From Sulfitobacter sp. CW3 (GTDB taxonomy: Bacteria > Pseudomonadota > Alphaproteobacteria > Rhodobacterales > Rhodobacteraceae): 64,000 nucleotides of DNA. Below, piece by piece: positions 26,812 through 35,275 of this stretch; within the stretch, counting starts at the first letter, position 1, and each line of letters opens with the position of its first letter. The position numbers and the translations under genes are program-made. The DNA lies in assembly GCF_019392245.1 (NCBI RefSeq), contig NZ_JAHXRL010000001.1:496001-560000 (forward strand). Reading direction: 5' to 3'. The notes beneath the pieces were generated by a model. That model saw only the letters and a program-made list of their open reading frames with translations, did no database searches and had not been told where the DNA came from.

Positions 26812-28160
26812 CCCAGCCGCCCAAACCAGACAGCAGGCCGGACAAGGTATCATTGTGGCACTATGCCAAGCTGTTTCGGCGCGACATCCTGTCGGCGCAG
26901 CCCGCACGTTTGTACCGCGCCTGGATGGCCGAGTTTAAGACGCCGTTCTTTCGCAGCTATCTGATCAACCAGCCCGACTTGATCAAAACCGTACTGAAAG
27001 AACGGCCCGATGACTTTCCCAAGTCGGACCGCATTGGCGAAGGTTTGCGCCCTTTGCTGGGGAATTCGGTGTTTTTGACCAATGGCAAAACATGGAAACG
27101 CCAGCGGCGCATTATTGATCCTGCCTTTGAAGGGGGCCGCCTGCGGGGCAGCTTTCCCGCCATGTGGGACGCCGCCGAGGCGATGGCAAAACGCCTTGAG
27201 CCGCAGTCGGGGCAGGTGATCGAGATCGAAGCTGAAACCAGCCATGCCGCCGCCGATGTGATTTTCCGGACGCTGTTTTCATTGCCCATCGAACACCATC
27301 TGGCCCGCGAGGTGTTTGAAGAGTTCAAAACCTATCAACGCAGCCAGCCGATCCTGAACATCGCAGCGTTTATTCCGTTGCCGCGCTGGTTGCCGCGCCT
27401 GTTTCGCAAGGACACACGATCAAGTGCGGCCAGGATACGGCGCTTGATCACAGAATTGACCGAGGCCCGGATGGCCCAGATTGAGGACGGCACGGCACCA
27501 CAGGATCTGGCGACCAAGATCATGACAACAGCCGATCCGGTGGATGGCGATACCTTTAGTACCGACGAAATGGTCGATCAGGTCGCGATCTTTTTCCTTG
27601 CCGGACACGAGACCAGCGCATCGGCTCTTGCTTGGGCGTTGTATCTGATGGCCACGCATCCGGAATGGCAGGAACAACTGGCCGAGGAAGCGCAGCAGAT
27701 TGATGTGTGTGATTTCGCAGTCATGTCCAAACTACGCCTGAGCCGCGATGTGTTCCGCGAGGCACTGCGGCTGTATCCACCCGTGCCGATGATGGTCCGC
27801 GAGGCGACGTGCCCGGAACAGTTTCGGGGGCGTGATGTCAAAGCGGGGGCGCAAATCGTTATCAGCCCGTGGCACCTGCACCGCCAAGAACGCCTGTGGG
27901 ACAATCCTGACGGCTTTGATCCCGGGCGGTGGCAAACCGAAAACGGACAGAAATGCCAACGCGAGGCCTATCTGCCCTTTAGTGCAGGGCCACGTGTTTG
28001 TCCGGGGGCAGGATTTGCGATGATCGAAGGGCCACTGATCCTGTCGCGGCTTTTGCGGGATTACCGGATCGAGGCAATTGCCTCAAATGTGCCGGTTCCT
28101 GTCGCACATCTTACGGTCAGGTCAAAAGATGGCATCTGGCTGCGCCTTGTCCGACGCTAA
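26808..28160 (+). CDS. Cytochrome P450
   Basis: A 450-residue haem monooxygenase. FFLAGHETSASALAW (about 262-276) is the oxygen-binding I-helix. FREALRLYPPVPM (about 315) is the ExxR helix. PFSAGPRVCPGAGFAMIEG holds the haem-ligating cysteine at about 398. The pattern is of the bacterial fatty-acid or CYP102-like/CYP4-like branch (VFLTNGKTWKRQRRIIDPAF). No ferredoxin or reductase gene is adjacent. It overlaps the hydrolase-like gene by four bases. The substrate is unknown; a hydroxylated lipid is the best guess. Confidence 0.92.
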   Translation: MTQPPKPDSRPDKVSLWHYAKLFRRDILSAQPARLYRAWMAEFKTPFFRSYLINQPDLIKTVLKERPDDFPKSDRIGEGLRPLLGNSVFLTNGKTWKRQRRIIDPAFEGGRLRGSFPAMWDAAEAMAKRLEPQSGQVIEIEAETSHAAADVIFRTLFSLPIEHHLAREVFEEFKTYQRSQPILNIAAFIPLPRWLPRLFRKDTRSSAARIRRLITELTEARMAQIEDGTAPQDLATKIMTTADPVDGDTFSTDEMVDQVAIFFLAGHETSASALAWALYLMATHPEWQEQLAEEAQQIDVCDFAVMSKLRLSRDVFREALRLYPPVPMMVREATCPEQFRGRDVKAGAQIVISPWHLHRQERLWDNPDGFDPGRWQTENGQKCQREAYLPFSAGPRVCPGAGFAMIEGPLILSRLLRDYRIEAIASNVPVPVAHLTVRSKDGIWLRLVRR

Positions 28161-28227
28161 CGATATATCATCGGGCGTTTAGATGCATTAGACCATGCAA
28201 AACGGAATCAGTAAGGGCCGAACCACC

Positions 28228-29121
28228 ATGAGCACGACAGACGCACAACGCACACAGATGGCGACCGGCAAGGGATTTGTTGCCGCATTGGACCAATCCG
28301 GTGGATCGACACCAAAAGCGCTTAGCTTGTATGGTGTTGAACCATCAGATTATTCAGGCGACGCAGAAATGTTTCAGGCGGTGCATGACATGCGCGCGCG
28401 GATCATCTTGGCCGATGATTTCACCAGCGACAAAGTTCTGGGCGCGATCCTGTTTGAACGCACAATGGACGATACGATCAACGGCAAACCCGTGGCTGAC
28501 GTGCTGTGGAATGATCGCGGTGTTGTGCCGTTCCTAAAGATCGACAAGGGCCTTGAGGACGAAGTGAATGGCGTGCAGCTGCTCAAGGCGATGCCTGATC
28601 TGGATGTTTTGCTGACACGTGCCAAGGCGGCCGGTATTTTCGGGACAAAAGAACGCTCGGTAATACAGTCTGCCAATGCTTACGGCATCCGCGAAGTGGT
28701 GTCACAGCAGTTCGACGTCGCAAAAGCAGTCTGTGCGGCCGGTCTGGTCCCGATCATCGAGCCCGAGGTGAATATCCATTCCGACAGCAAAGCGGAATGC
28801 GAGGATATTCTGAAGACCGAGCTGGAGAACCAGCTTGCGTTGCTGGGCCCGGACGAGATTGTCATGCTAAAGCTGACCCTTCCCGAGAAAGCGGGGCTGT
28901 ATGACAGCCTGGCGGATCTGCCCAATGTCTTGCGGGTTGTTGCGCTGTCGGGCGGGTATTCCACGGATGATGCCAGCGCGCGTCTGAGCCAGAACAGCAA
29001 GATGATCGCCAGCTTTTCACGTGCTTTGACCGAAGGGTTGAATGTGAAGATGACCGATGCGGAGTTCAACGCTGCATTGGGCGCGAACATCGACAAGATT
29101 TATAAAGCATCAGTGGCGTAA
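28228..29121 (+). CDS. fda: Fructose-bisphosphate aldolase, class I
   Basis: Cleaves fructose 1,6-bisphosphate by a Schiff-base mechanism, without metal. The protein has 297 residues, the length of the Staphylococcus-type class I enzyme. GFVAALDQSGGSTPKAL near residue 20 and VMLKLTLPEKAGLY with the Schiff-base lysine identify it. The ATG at 28228 is preceded by AAGGG. It is followed by two AT-rich hairpins. With pgi at the left edge it is one of two sugar-phosphate genes of the window. Confidence 0.88.
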   Translation: MSTTDAQRTQMATGKGFVAALDQSGGSTPKALSLYGVEPSDYSGDAEMFQAVHDMRARIILADDFTSDKVLGAILFERTMDDTINGKPVADVLWNDRGVVPFLKIDKGLEDEVNGVQLLKAMPDLDVLLTRAKAAGIFGTKERSVIQSANAYGIREVVSQQFDVAKAVCAAGLVPIIEPEVNIHSDSKAECEDILKTELENQLALLGPDEIVMLKLTLPEKAGLYDSLADLPNVLRVVALSGGYSTDDASARLSQNSKMIASFSRALTEGLNVKMTDAEFNAALGANIDKIYKASVA

Positions 29122-29127
29122 CAAGCC

Positions 29128-29171
29128 GGAATTTTTCAAAAATTCCGAACCGTTTTCTTTCAAAGAAAACG
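29128..29171. repeat. Two tandem AT-rich hairpins between convergent genes
   Basis: Inverted repeats GGAATTTTT/AAAAATTCC (29128-29146) and CGTTTTCTTT/AAAGAAAACG (29151-29171), each around a single C. They begin six bases past the aldolase stop and end one base before the stop of the convergent small gene. The T-rich arms could end transcription from either side. Confidence 0.7.
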
Positions 29172-29172
29172 T

Positions 29173-29406
29173 CTATAGAATAACGCGGACCGGTTCCTGA
29201 TTGCAAAATATCACGAGCTGGCCCGCGTTCTCTACCGCGTGAAATCCGCGGCGAATCAATTCCTGCTCGAACTCTGCTTTCCCCACATATCGTTCAATGT
29301 CGCGTATTTTACGGCGTATCACCCCGCCGCTACGCGCAGATTTAGAGCTGAATAAATCGAGAACCCATTGATCTGGGGATAAGGGGGAAGGGCGTAACAG
29401 TATCAT
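29173..29406 (-). CDS. Small conserved-looking protein, function unknown
   Basis: A 77-residue basic protein with no recognised domain. It has a helix rich in Arg (SGGVIRRKIRDIERYVGKAEF) and a possible beta end (QLVIFCNQEPVRVIL). Such small proteins next to fumC in roseobacters are sometimes labelled N-(5'-phosphoribosyl)anthranilate isomerase in databases; nothing in the sequence supports that enzyme, which is a barrel of over 200 residues. It starts nine bases after the ribbon-helix-helix gene and is the last gene of the fumC unit. Confidence 0.6.
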   Translation of the reverse strand: MILLRPSPLSPDQWVLDLFSSKSARSGGVIRRKIRDIERYVGKAEFEQELIRRGFHAVENAGQLVIFCNQEPVRVIL

Positions 29407-29415
29407 ACCACAACG

Positions 29416-29649
29416 TTATTCCGATGTTGGTAAACGTTCCTTTAAGGTCCTGAGAACAAAGACCCGAATGGCCGAGGCAAGCCCGGCCTCCATCCCGCGA
29501 TCCGCGTCGATCTGCGCCACCAGCGCATTGATGGGGAGATCAAGGTCGTCCGCTATTTCTTTGAATTCATTCCAGAATTCATCTTCCAAGGAGATAGATG
29601 TTCGGTGACCCCGCAGGGTCACCGAGTGTTTGACGGGCCGTGCGCTCAT
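29416..29649 (-). CDS. Ribbon-helix-helix domain protein
   Basis: A 77-residue protein with the pattern of a ribbon-helix-helix DNA-binding fold: a strand (HSVTLRGHRTSISLE), then EFWNEFKEIADDLDLPINALVAQID as two helices. The family usually acts as a dimeric repressor. Its start overlaps the DUF4169 stop as ATGA. The target is unknown; being last-but-one in the fumarase unit, it could regulate its own operon. Confidence 0.8.
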   Translation of the reverse strand: MSARPVKHSVTLRGHRTSISLEDEFWNEFKEIADDLDLPINALVAQIDADRGMEAGLASAIRVFVLRTLKERLPTSE

Positions 29650-29822
29650 GTCTCGCGCTTGTGGGCTTCCAGGTTGCGTGCGATTTTCGCCAGACGTTCT
29701 TTCAGAACCTCTTTTTGGTCCTTTTTCTGACCGAACTGCACTGCGTTTTCGTCAGCGCGGGCCTTGCGAGAGGCGCGGTTGCGCTCTTTCTTGACCTTGT
29801 TGAGGTTGATGGGGGCACTCAT
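29646..29822 (-). CDS. DUF4169 small basic protein
   Basis: A 58-residue, highly charged protein ([20 protein letters not shown] at the start), rich in Lys and Arg, probably one long helix. This is the DUF4169 form that in roseobacters sits between fumC and a ribbon-helix-helix gene. It overlaps both neighbours by four bases (ATGA), so translation is coupled along fumC, DUF4169 and the RHH gene. Function unknown; the sequence is compatible with nucleic-acid binding. Confidence 0.85.
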   Translation of the reverse strand: MSAPINLNKVKKERNRASRKARADENAVQFGQKKDQKEVLKERLAKIARNLEAHKRET

Positions 29823-31213
29823 TCTTTTGGTCCGATCATTTGCTCCGGCCGCACCACGCGGTCGAATGTTTCAGCGTCGACAAAGCCCAAGGCGATTGCT
29901 TCTTCCTTGAGGGTCGTGCCGTTCTTGTGGGCTGTTTTGGCAACCTTGGTTGCGTTGTCATAGCCGATTGTCGGGGCCAGCGCTGTGACCAGCATCAGGC
30001 TTTCTTTCATCAGTTTGTCGATGCGTTCGACATTGGCCTGTGTTCCCACAACCATGTTGTCGGTGAACGCTGATGCGCTGTCGCCCAAAAGCTGCATGGA
30101 TTGCAACACGTTATAGGACATCATCGGGTTATAGACGTTCAGCTCGAAATGCCCTTGCGACCCGGCAAAGCCGACGGCCGCGTCATTGCCCATGACATGC
30201 GCACATACCATTGTCAGCGCTTCGGCCTGTGTCGGGTTCACCTTACCCGGCATGATCGACGAACCCGGCTCGTTCTCGGGCAAGATCAGCTCGCCCAGGC
30301 CCGACCGCGGGCCTGATCCCAGCAAACGCATGTCATTGGCGATTTTGAACAGCGACCCCGCAACAGTTTTCAGCGCACCCGAGAACATGACCATCGCGTC
30401 ATGGGCGGCCAGCGATTCAAATTTGTTAGGTGCTGTGACAAACGGCAGATCGGTGATGTCAGCCATATGGGCGGCAACTGCTTCGGCCCAGCCTTTTTTG
30501 GTGTTCAATCCGGTACCTACCGCTGTACCGCCTTGGGCCAGCTCGTAGATGTCAGGCAGGCAGGCGTTGACGCGTTCAATGCCCTTTTTTACCTGATGCG
30601 CGTAGCCGGAAAATTCCTGGCCCAGCGTCAGCGGCGTCGCGTCTTGGGTATGTGTGCGACCAATCTTGATGATGTCCTTGAAGTCTTCCGATTTGGTGGC
30701 CAGCGCATCATGCAGCTTTTGCAGGCCGGGCAGCAACACATCACGGGCCTGCATGGCAATGGCCACATGCATCGCTGTGGGGAATGTATCGTTCGACGAC
30801 TGGCCCATGTTGCAGTGATCATTCGGGTGAACGGGTTTCTTTGATCCCATTTCGCCGCCCAACATTTCGATGGCACGGTTCGAAATCACTTCGTTCGCGT
30901 TCATGTTCGACTGTGTGCCGGAACCCGTCTGCCAAACCACCAAGGGAAAGTTATCGTCGAACTTGCCGTCAATCACTTCGGTGGCCGCTGCGACAATCGC
31001 GTCGCCAACCTCGGCGCTCAGACCGCCTTGCTTGAGGTTCTCCATCGCACAGGCCTTTTTCACCACACCCAGGGCGCGGATGATCGGCACTGGCTGTTTT
31101 TCCCAACCGATAGGGAAATTGATGATCGACCGCTGGGTCTGGGCCCCCCAATATTTATCGGAAGGGACCTCCAACGGGCCAAAGCTGTCTGTTTCTGTGC
31201 GTGTTTCGGCCAT
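29819..31213 (-). CDS. fumC: Fumarate hydratase, class II
   Basis: Interconverts fumarate and malate in the TCA cycle. The 464-residue protein is a full-length, iron-free class II enzyme: [17 protein letters not shown] opening, [38 protein letters not shown], and the superfamily signature [21 protein letters not shown] precedes its ATG. It is first in the unit fumC-DUF4169-RHH-77-residue gene. Confidence 0.95.
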   Translation of the reverse strand: MAETRTETDSFGPLEVPSDKYWGAQTQRSIINFPIGWEKQPVPIIRALGVVKKACAMENLKQGGLSAEVGDAIVAAATEVIDGKFDDNFPLVVWQTGSGTQSNMNANEVISNRAIEMLGGEMGSKKPVHPNDHCNMGQSSNDTFPTAMHVAIAMQARDVLLPGLQKLHDALATKSEDFKDIIKIGRTHTQDATPLTLGQEFSGYAHQVKKGIERVNACLPDIYELAQGGTAVGTGLNTKKGWAEAVAAHMADITDLPFVTAPNKFESLAAHDAMVMFSGALKTVAGSLFKIANDMRLLGSGPRSGLGELILPENEPGSSIMPGKVNPTQAEALTMVCAHVMGNDAAVGFAGSQGHFELNVYNPMMSYNVLQSMQLLGDSASAFTDNMVVGTQANVERIDKLMKESLMLVTALAPTIGYDNATKVAKTAHKNGTTLKEEAIALGFVDAETFDRVVRPEQMIGPKE

Positions 31214-31315
31214 GTGCAGGCTCCTGATCTTGGCAATAGGTTGGATCAGGGTTTAGCCTGCGCAGGGGCGCTGCGCAATCAAGGGATGGCGCTAACGCGG
31301 CTGCAATCTGGCAAG

Positions 31316-31783
31316 TTATTTGCGAAAACTGTCCAAAGATACGATTTCGGCAGCTTTGGGGGCTTCCTCGGCGACCTCAAGCTCGCTTTCGTCAGTTTGC
31401 GTCAGCGGCGCATCGTCGTCGTCGGCGCTCTCTTGCTGCTCGAATTTCAGGCCAAACTCGACAGAGGGGTCCACAAAGGTGCGGATCGCATCATAGGGGA
31501 TATACATCGGCTCTGGCGCGTCGCCAAAATTCAACGTGACCGAGAATCCCTCGTCGGTAACCTCAAGCTTGTCATACCAATGCTGCATGACCACGGTCAT
31601 TTCGCCGGGATAGCGGTCAGACAGCCAATCGGCCAGTTCTGCATCGGGGTGTTCGGTGTCGAAGGTGATGAAAAAATGATGATTTCCGGGCAAACCATTG
31701 GCTGCCACATCCAAAAGCACCTGCCGGATCAATCCGCGCATGGCGTCGTGCATCAGGTTGCCATACTCAATGCTTCGGCTCAT
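31316..31783 (-). CDS. sspB: SspB, ClpXP adaptor (alphaproteobacterial type)
   Basis: Adaptor of 155 residues that captures ssrA-tagged proteins and delivers them to the ClpX unfoldase. The folded part (1-120) contains HHFFITFDTEHPDAELADWL and PMYIPYDAIRTFVDPSVEFGL. A flexible acidic linker follows, then AEIVSLDSFRK, the short basic C-terminal peptide that docks on ClpX. The gene for the tag RNA, ssrA, is 2.4 kb away on the same strand. Confidence 0.92.
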   Translation of the reverse strand: MSRSIEYGNLMHDAMRGLIRQVLLDVAANGLPGNHHFFITFDTEHPDAELADWLSDRYPGEMTVVMQHWYDKLEVTDEGFSVTLNFGDAPEPMYIPYDAIRTFVDPSVEFGLKFEQQESADDDDAPLTQTDESELEVAEEAPKAAEIVSLDSFRK

Positions 31784-31858
31784 TTTATCTGTCTAACCCC
31801 CAATTTTGGTAGGGTTAGCATACGCCATTTAGCAACAGTGAAAAGGGGCAAGCTGCAT

Positions 31859-33109
31859 TTATCCAAAGAGTGCAGGAACCAACGCTGCCACGCTGAGCAA
31901 AGCCATGGTGAAAACAAAGCCACGCTTCAAAACAAGCATCAAAACCCCGGCCAAAACCGTCAATATCATCGCCGTGATGTTAAAACTGGACCAGACGGGC
32001 AGGGGCATCGCCAAAAGGCCTGCAGGCATGACCCGTTCAAACAGCACATGCAGGCCGAACCAGACAGAAAGATTGCCAATCACCCCCACGACCGCCGCCG
32101 TAATGGCGCTTAAGGCAGAACTTAACCGTGGTTGGGCCGAAATCGCCTCAAGATAAGGACCGGCTAGGAATATCCAAAGAAAACAGGGGGTAAACGTGAC
32201 CCACAGTGCCAACACCCCCGCAACAATCGCGCCACTGACGCTGCTTTGTGCAAATCCGGCCAGCAGCGCCACAAATTCCGTCACCAAAATCAGCGGCCCG
32301 GGGGTGGTCTCTGCCAGGCCCAATGCATCGATCATCTGCTGGGTGGTGATCCAGCCGTGATCCTGCACCACGCTTTGCGTCATATAGGCCAAAACGGCAT
32401 AGGCCCCGCCAAAGGTCACCACCGCAAGCTTTGAGAAAAACAAACCCAGTTGCAGCAGAAAATCCTGCCCCAAGGCCCACACCAGAACCAAGGGGGCCGT
32501 CCACAGACTGCCCCAGATCACGACGGTTTTTATCGGCTGCGCAGGGCCCGTTCCGTGCATATCGGCCGGCACAAACGTGGTCGAACTACGCAAAAAACCC
32601 CAGAGGCCCGCGGCAAGGATGATCAGCGGAAACGGCAGCCCAAAGATGAAAAGCGCGACGAAAGATAAAGCTGCCAACACCACGCCTTCCATCCCGTTCA
32701 GCGCTTTTGCCGCGACCTTCTTAAGCGCTTGAAACACCACAATGATCACGGCTGCTTTGATGCCCAGAAACGCCGCCTGAACCAAGGGAAGTTGACCGTA
32801 ATAGGCATATCCCAAGGCCAAGACACCGATAACCAGCGCCCCGGGCACCACAAACAAAAGCCCGGCCAACAGGCCACCCGCCGTCCCACGCAACCGCCAG
32901 CCGGCATAGGTCGCCAACTGCATCGCCTCGGGGCCGGGCAGCAACATGCACAGTGATAGCGCGCGCAGATACGCGGCTTCGCTCAGCCAGCCATGTCGGT
33001 CAACCAATTCGCGGTGCATCAAAGCAATCTGCGCAGCGGGCCCGCCAAAAGATAGCAACCCGATCCGCCCGAAAACACAGCCCATCTGCGGCCAGCCGGG
33101 CGTGCTCAT
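31859..33109 (-). CDS. chrA: Chromate transporter ChrA
   Basis: Inner-membrane protein of 416 residues with two homologous CHR halves, each with about six helices, that exports chromate. RIGLLSFGGPAAQIALMH in half one and KLAVVTFGGAYAVLAYM in half two are the repeat hallmarks. LLPGPEAMQLATYAGW and TTPGPLILVTEFVALLAGF are the paired P-G-P motifs. It overlaps the upstream rhodanese-ChrB gene by four bases. Confidence 0.92.
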   Translation of the reverse strand: MSTPGWPQMGCVFGRIGLLSFGGPAAQIALMHRELVDRHGWLSEAAYLRALSLCMLLPGPEAMQLATYAGWRLRGTAGGLLAGLLFVVPGALVIGVLALGYAYYGQLPLVQAAFLGIKAAVIIVVFQALKKVAAKALNGMEGVVLAALSFVALFIFGLPFPLIILAAGLWGFLRSSTTFVPADMHGTGPAQPIKTVVIWGSLWTAPLVLVWALGQDFLLQLGLFFSKLAVVTFGGAYAVLAYMTQSVVQDHGWITTQQMIDALGLAETTPGPLILVTEFVALLAGFAQSSVSGAIVAGVLALWVTFTPCFLWIFLAGPYLEAISAQPRLSSALSAITAAVVGVIGNLSVWFGLHVLFERVMPAGLLAMPLPVWSSFNITAMILTVLAGVLMLVLKRGFVFTMALLSVAALVPALFG

Positions 33110-33921
33110 GCGCTGCGCCCCGCAGGCCAGTCATGGGTCTCGCCAGCGCCATCACGGGCCCAACGAAACAGGGCATCATACATCAGCAAACCTTGGGACA
33201 GCTGCTCTTGATCATCCTTGAACTGGCGCGACAGCCCGACAGATAGTGCCACCAATCCCGCCGCTTCGGGGGCTAAATCATGACGGTTGGTATCCGCCGC
33301 ACGGATTACCGTGGCCATTTTGTCCAAAGGATCGCAATGCAATTCAAACACATCCAACATGGTATCAAATGTGCACGTCTCGCCTTGGTGGGAAAACGCG
33401 ACCCCTTCGACATCGAACGGCACGGCACTATAACGATCCGCCACGCCCAATACCTCGCTCGGAGAGACGAATAGAAACCGGGCGGCCGGGTCGACAAAGC
33501 GCCGGATCAACCAAGGACAGGCGATGCGGTCAATCTTGGGCCGGTGACGTGTGACCCAAAGGGTCGCACCATCGACGGGCGCAGGCATCGCCGCTGCGGG
33601 TATGCGTGTTGTATCTGAATGATCGCGCCAGGCGTACATGCCACCAACCAGATATTCCGCCCTGATCCCATCGGCGCGCAGCCGCGCGGTCAGCCCTTGG
33701 CTCAGTTTAATACCGCGTTGGCAACTGATGACGCAAGCACGCCCGGCCAATATCTCCTTTAGGCCCGCGATATCATTATGAGGGTGCCTGATAGATCCGG
33801 GGATCAGATAGGGGTCGTCGTCGAAATCTGGATCAATAGAAATATCAACAATCACAGGGGCATCGGGCGTGCCGATCAAGCGCAGCAATTGCGGTGTGGT
33901 AATTTCATTCAGAGCAGCCAT
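33106..33921 (-). CDS. Rhodanese domain fused to a ChrB-type chromate-resistance domain
   Basis: A 271-residue protein. Residues about 1-105 form a rhodanese domain with VISCQRGIKLSQGL, where the Cys is the sulfur or oxyanion site. About 120-270 is a ChrB C-terminal domain (LWVTRHRPKIDRIACPWLIRRFVDP). ChrB-like proteins take part in chromate sensing or resistance; the rhodanese half could reduce or bind the oxyanion. Start at 33921 because the ribosome-binding site AAAGG directly abuts the ATG at 33930. Translationally coupled to chrA. Confidence 0.82.
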   Translation of the reverse strand: MAALNEITTPQLLRLIGTPDAPVIVDISIDPDFDDDPYLIPGSIRHPHNDIAGLKEILAGRACVISCQRGIKLSQGLTARLRADGIRAEYLVGGMYAWRDHSDTTRIPAAAMPAPVDGATLWVTRHRPKIDRIACPWLIRRFVDPAARFLFVSPSEVLGVADRYSAVPFDVEGVAFSHQGETCTFDTMLDVFELHCDPLDKMATVIRAADTNRHDLAPEAAGLVALSVGLSRQFKDDQEQLSQGLLMYDALFRWARDGAGETHDWPAGRSA

Positions 33922-34049
33922 AGCATGCATCCTTTCATAGCGGAAACATGCGAACCTCTGGCTGGCGCCTCACGGGGCGTTCGCGGAAATCCCCATAAAA
34001 GCAATCTGGCATATCAATACACGCAGCGTCAAGGCATGCGCGCCTGCTG

Positions 34050-34080
34050 TTCCAAATGGTAAAAAATCCTCGCCGAAGGC
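34050..34080 (-). repeat. Intergenic element, copy E (variant form)
   Basis: On the minus strand GCCTTCGGCGAGGATTTTTT, then TACCATTTGGAA. Nearly the same sequence, with two extra bases in the middle, recurs at 56836-56866. The layout (small hairpin GCCTTCGGC, then GAGGATTTT, then an AAATGG-like end) resembles copies A-D and may be a variant of the same family. It lies downstream of ssrA. Confidence 0.6.
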
Positions 34081-34154
34081 ATCTTTTGGACCGACGCCAA
34101 TACCACGCGGTACGTTCTCAGACCGCAGATCATTCACCGATATAGTGGGGGGAA

Positions 34155-34466
34155 AAGTGCAGGTTTCTGTTGCCAGGTACCTGCGAACCCCGCCTTAGGT
34201 CGCTAAACCCAAGGACTTAAGTTTCAATAGTTCCGGTCGCTTACGCGGCCATCGCCATTGGAGCACGATTGTCATTTGCAATTGTACATTTTACGCCGAT
34301 AACGGTGGCAGTCAGCCGAGATAAGGCTACATCTTTAGACGTTCGTCGATCCTGTTTCGACCCCATGATCCGCAAATGACGGATTATTGGTGGAGTCGCC
34401 GGGTACCGCCCCCGGGTCCGAACCGCTTATTACATGCGCGTTTATACCCATAGTCCCGAAGGACAG
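34155..34466 (-). ncRNA. ssrA: Two-piece (permuted) transfer-messenger RNA
   Basis: Rescues stalled ribosomes and adds a degradation tag. Read on the minus strand: an acceptor piece ends in CGACTCCACCA at 34388; a 23-base spacer (34365-34387) forms a hairpin and is cut out; the coding piece begins at 34364 with GGGGTCG, which pairs with CGACTCC to remake the acceptor stem. GGATCGAC follows as in all tmRNAs. The tag frame GCA..TAA (34279-34241) encodes ANDNRAPMAMAA, a typical alphaproteobacterial tag. GGCAACAGAA near 34160-34170 is the conserved end of the coding piece. The outer ends are approximate. Confidence 0.92.
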
Positions 34467-34470
34467 TCAT

Positions 34471-34498
34471 AACATAGGAAGCTGCGCAGGGTTTGCAA
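34471..34498 (-). promoter_or_regulatory. Likely ssrA promoter
   Basis: On the minus strand, TTGCAA (34493-34498) and TATGTT (34471-34476) are 16 bases apart, placing a start near 34465, where the first stem of the acceptor piece begins. It lies just after the GntR-gene stop. Confidence 0.5.
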
Positions 34499-34534
34499 GG
34501 CGTCTTTGATCTGAAAGCCGATAAAGATAGCGCA

Positions 34535-35275
34535 TCAAACTTGGGCTGAATTTCCGCTGCGCTGCGCAAAAACACGGCGGGCAAGGGCTTGGGTCTCGGC
34601 CTCAAGCGCGGTGAGCCCGGCGCTGGCGGCGGCTCCGTCCTGTGCCTCGATCGCATCCGCAATGGTGACGTGCAGCGCGATGATCGCGTCGCGGGATCGT
34701 GCCGTAAAGGTGATCATGTTCATCAAGGGCTGCATCGCCTCGACGGCACCGGCCAATTGATAGGACAGCACCGGATTACCCGCGCCATCGACCAGTGCAC
34801 GGTGAAAGGCCACGTCAGACGCGCAAAACGCTTCATCGCTCAAACCAACTTCACGTTGTACGTTAATTTCATCGCGCATCACATTGATATGGTTTGATTT
34901 TCGACGATCCGAAGATAGCGGTGCGCAGGCGCGTTCCAAGGCATATCGCGCCTCGCAGGCGGTCTCGAAGCTCACGTCGTTCATCGACAAAAGCAGCGTC
35001 GATGTGGTGATCTGCTGCGCTTGTGCCGCCTCAAAGCTGATACGGTTCACGAAGGCACCGCCGGTGGCCCCACGCTGCGTGCGGATCAGGGATTGCGCGG
35101 CCAACCGCTTTAGCGCCTCGCGCACCGTGGCGCGCGAAACCTCAAATTTCAGCGATAGCTCCGCCTCGGAGGGCAGCCGTTCGTCCACAATCAATGCACC
35201 GCTCACGATGGCATCGCGGATATTTGCGGCGATCTGGGCCGATAGATCGGCAGAGGGGACGCGATTGGATTTCAT
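34535..35275 (-). CDS. GntR/FadR-family transcriptional regulator, divergent from the dmdA operon
   Basis: A 246-residue regulator. Winged helix-turn-helix at about 10-75 (RLPSEAELSLKFEVSRATVREALKRL is split by the recognition helix), then an all-helical FCD ligand domain at about 95-235. The FCD metal-site residues are partly visible (ASDVAFHRAL; AIIALHVTIADAI). It is divergent from DUF2182-DUF1326-DinB-dmdA-acuI. Two FadR-like operator sites lie between, one touching its own start codon, so it probably represses both itself and the operon. A regulator of dmdA of this family has been reported in Ruegeria, as I recall; the ligand would be a DMSP-pathway acyl-CoA. Confidence 0.88.
   Translation of the reverse strand: MKSNRVPSADLSAQIAANIRDAIVSGALIVDERLPSEAELSLKFEVSRATVREALKRLAAQSLIRTQRGATGGAFVNRISFEAAQAQQITTSTLLLSMNDVSFETACEARYALERACAPLSSDRRKSNHINVMRDEINVQREVGLSDEAFCASDVAFHRALVDGAGNPVLSYQLAGAVEAMQPLMNMITFTARSRDAIIALHVTIADAIEAQDGAAASAGLTALEAETQALARRVFAQRSGNSAQV

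Noticed and set aside
29173..29406. Calling the 77-residue protein phosphoribosylanthranilate isomerase
   Set aside because: That enzyme is a barrel about three times longer; the label seems to be database carry-over.
34384..34662. 92-codon minus-strand open frame at the GntR 3' end
   Set aside because: It spans the end of the GntR gene in another frame and the acceptor piece of ssrA; a structural RNA explains it better.
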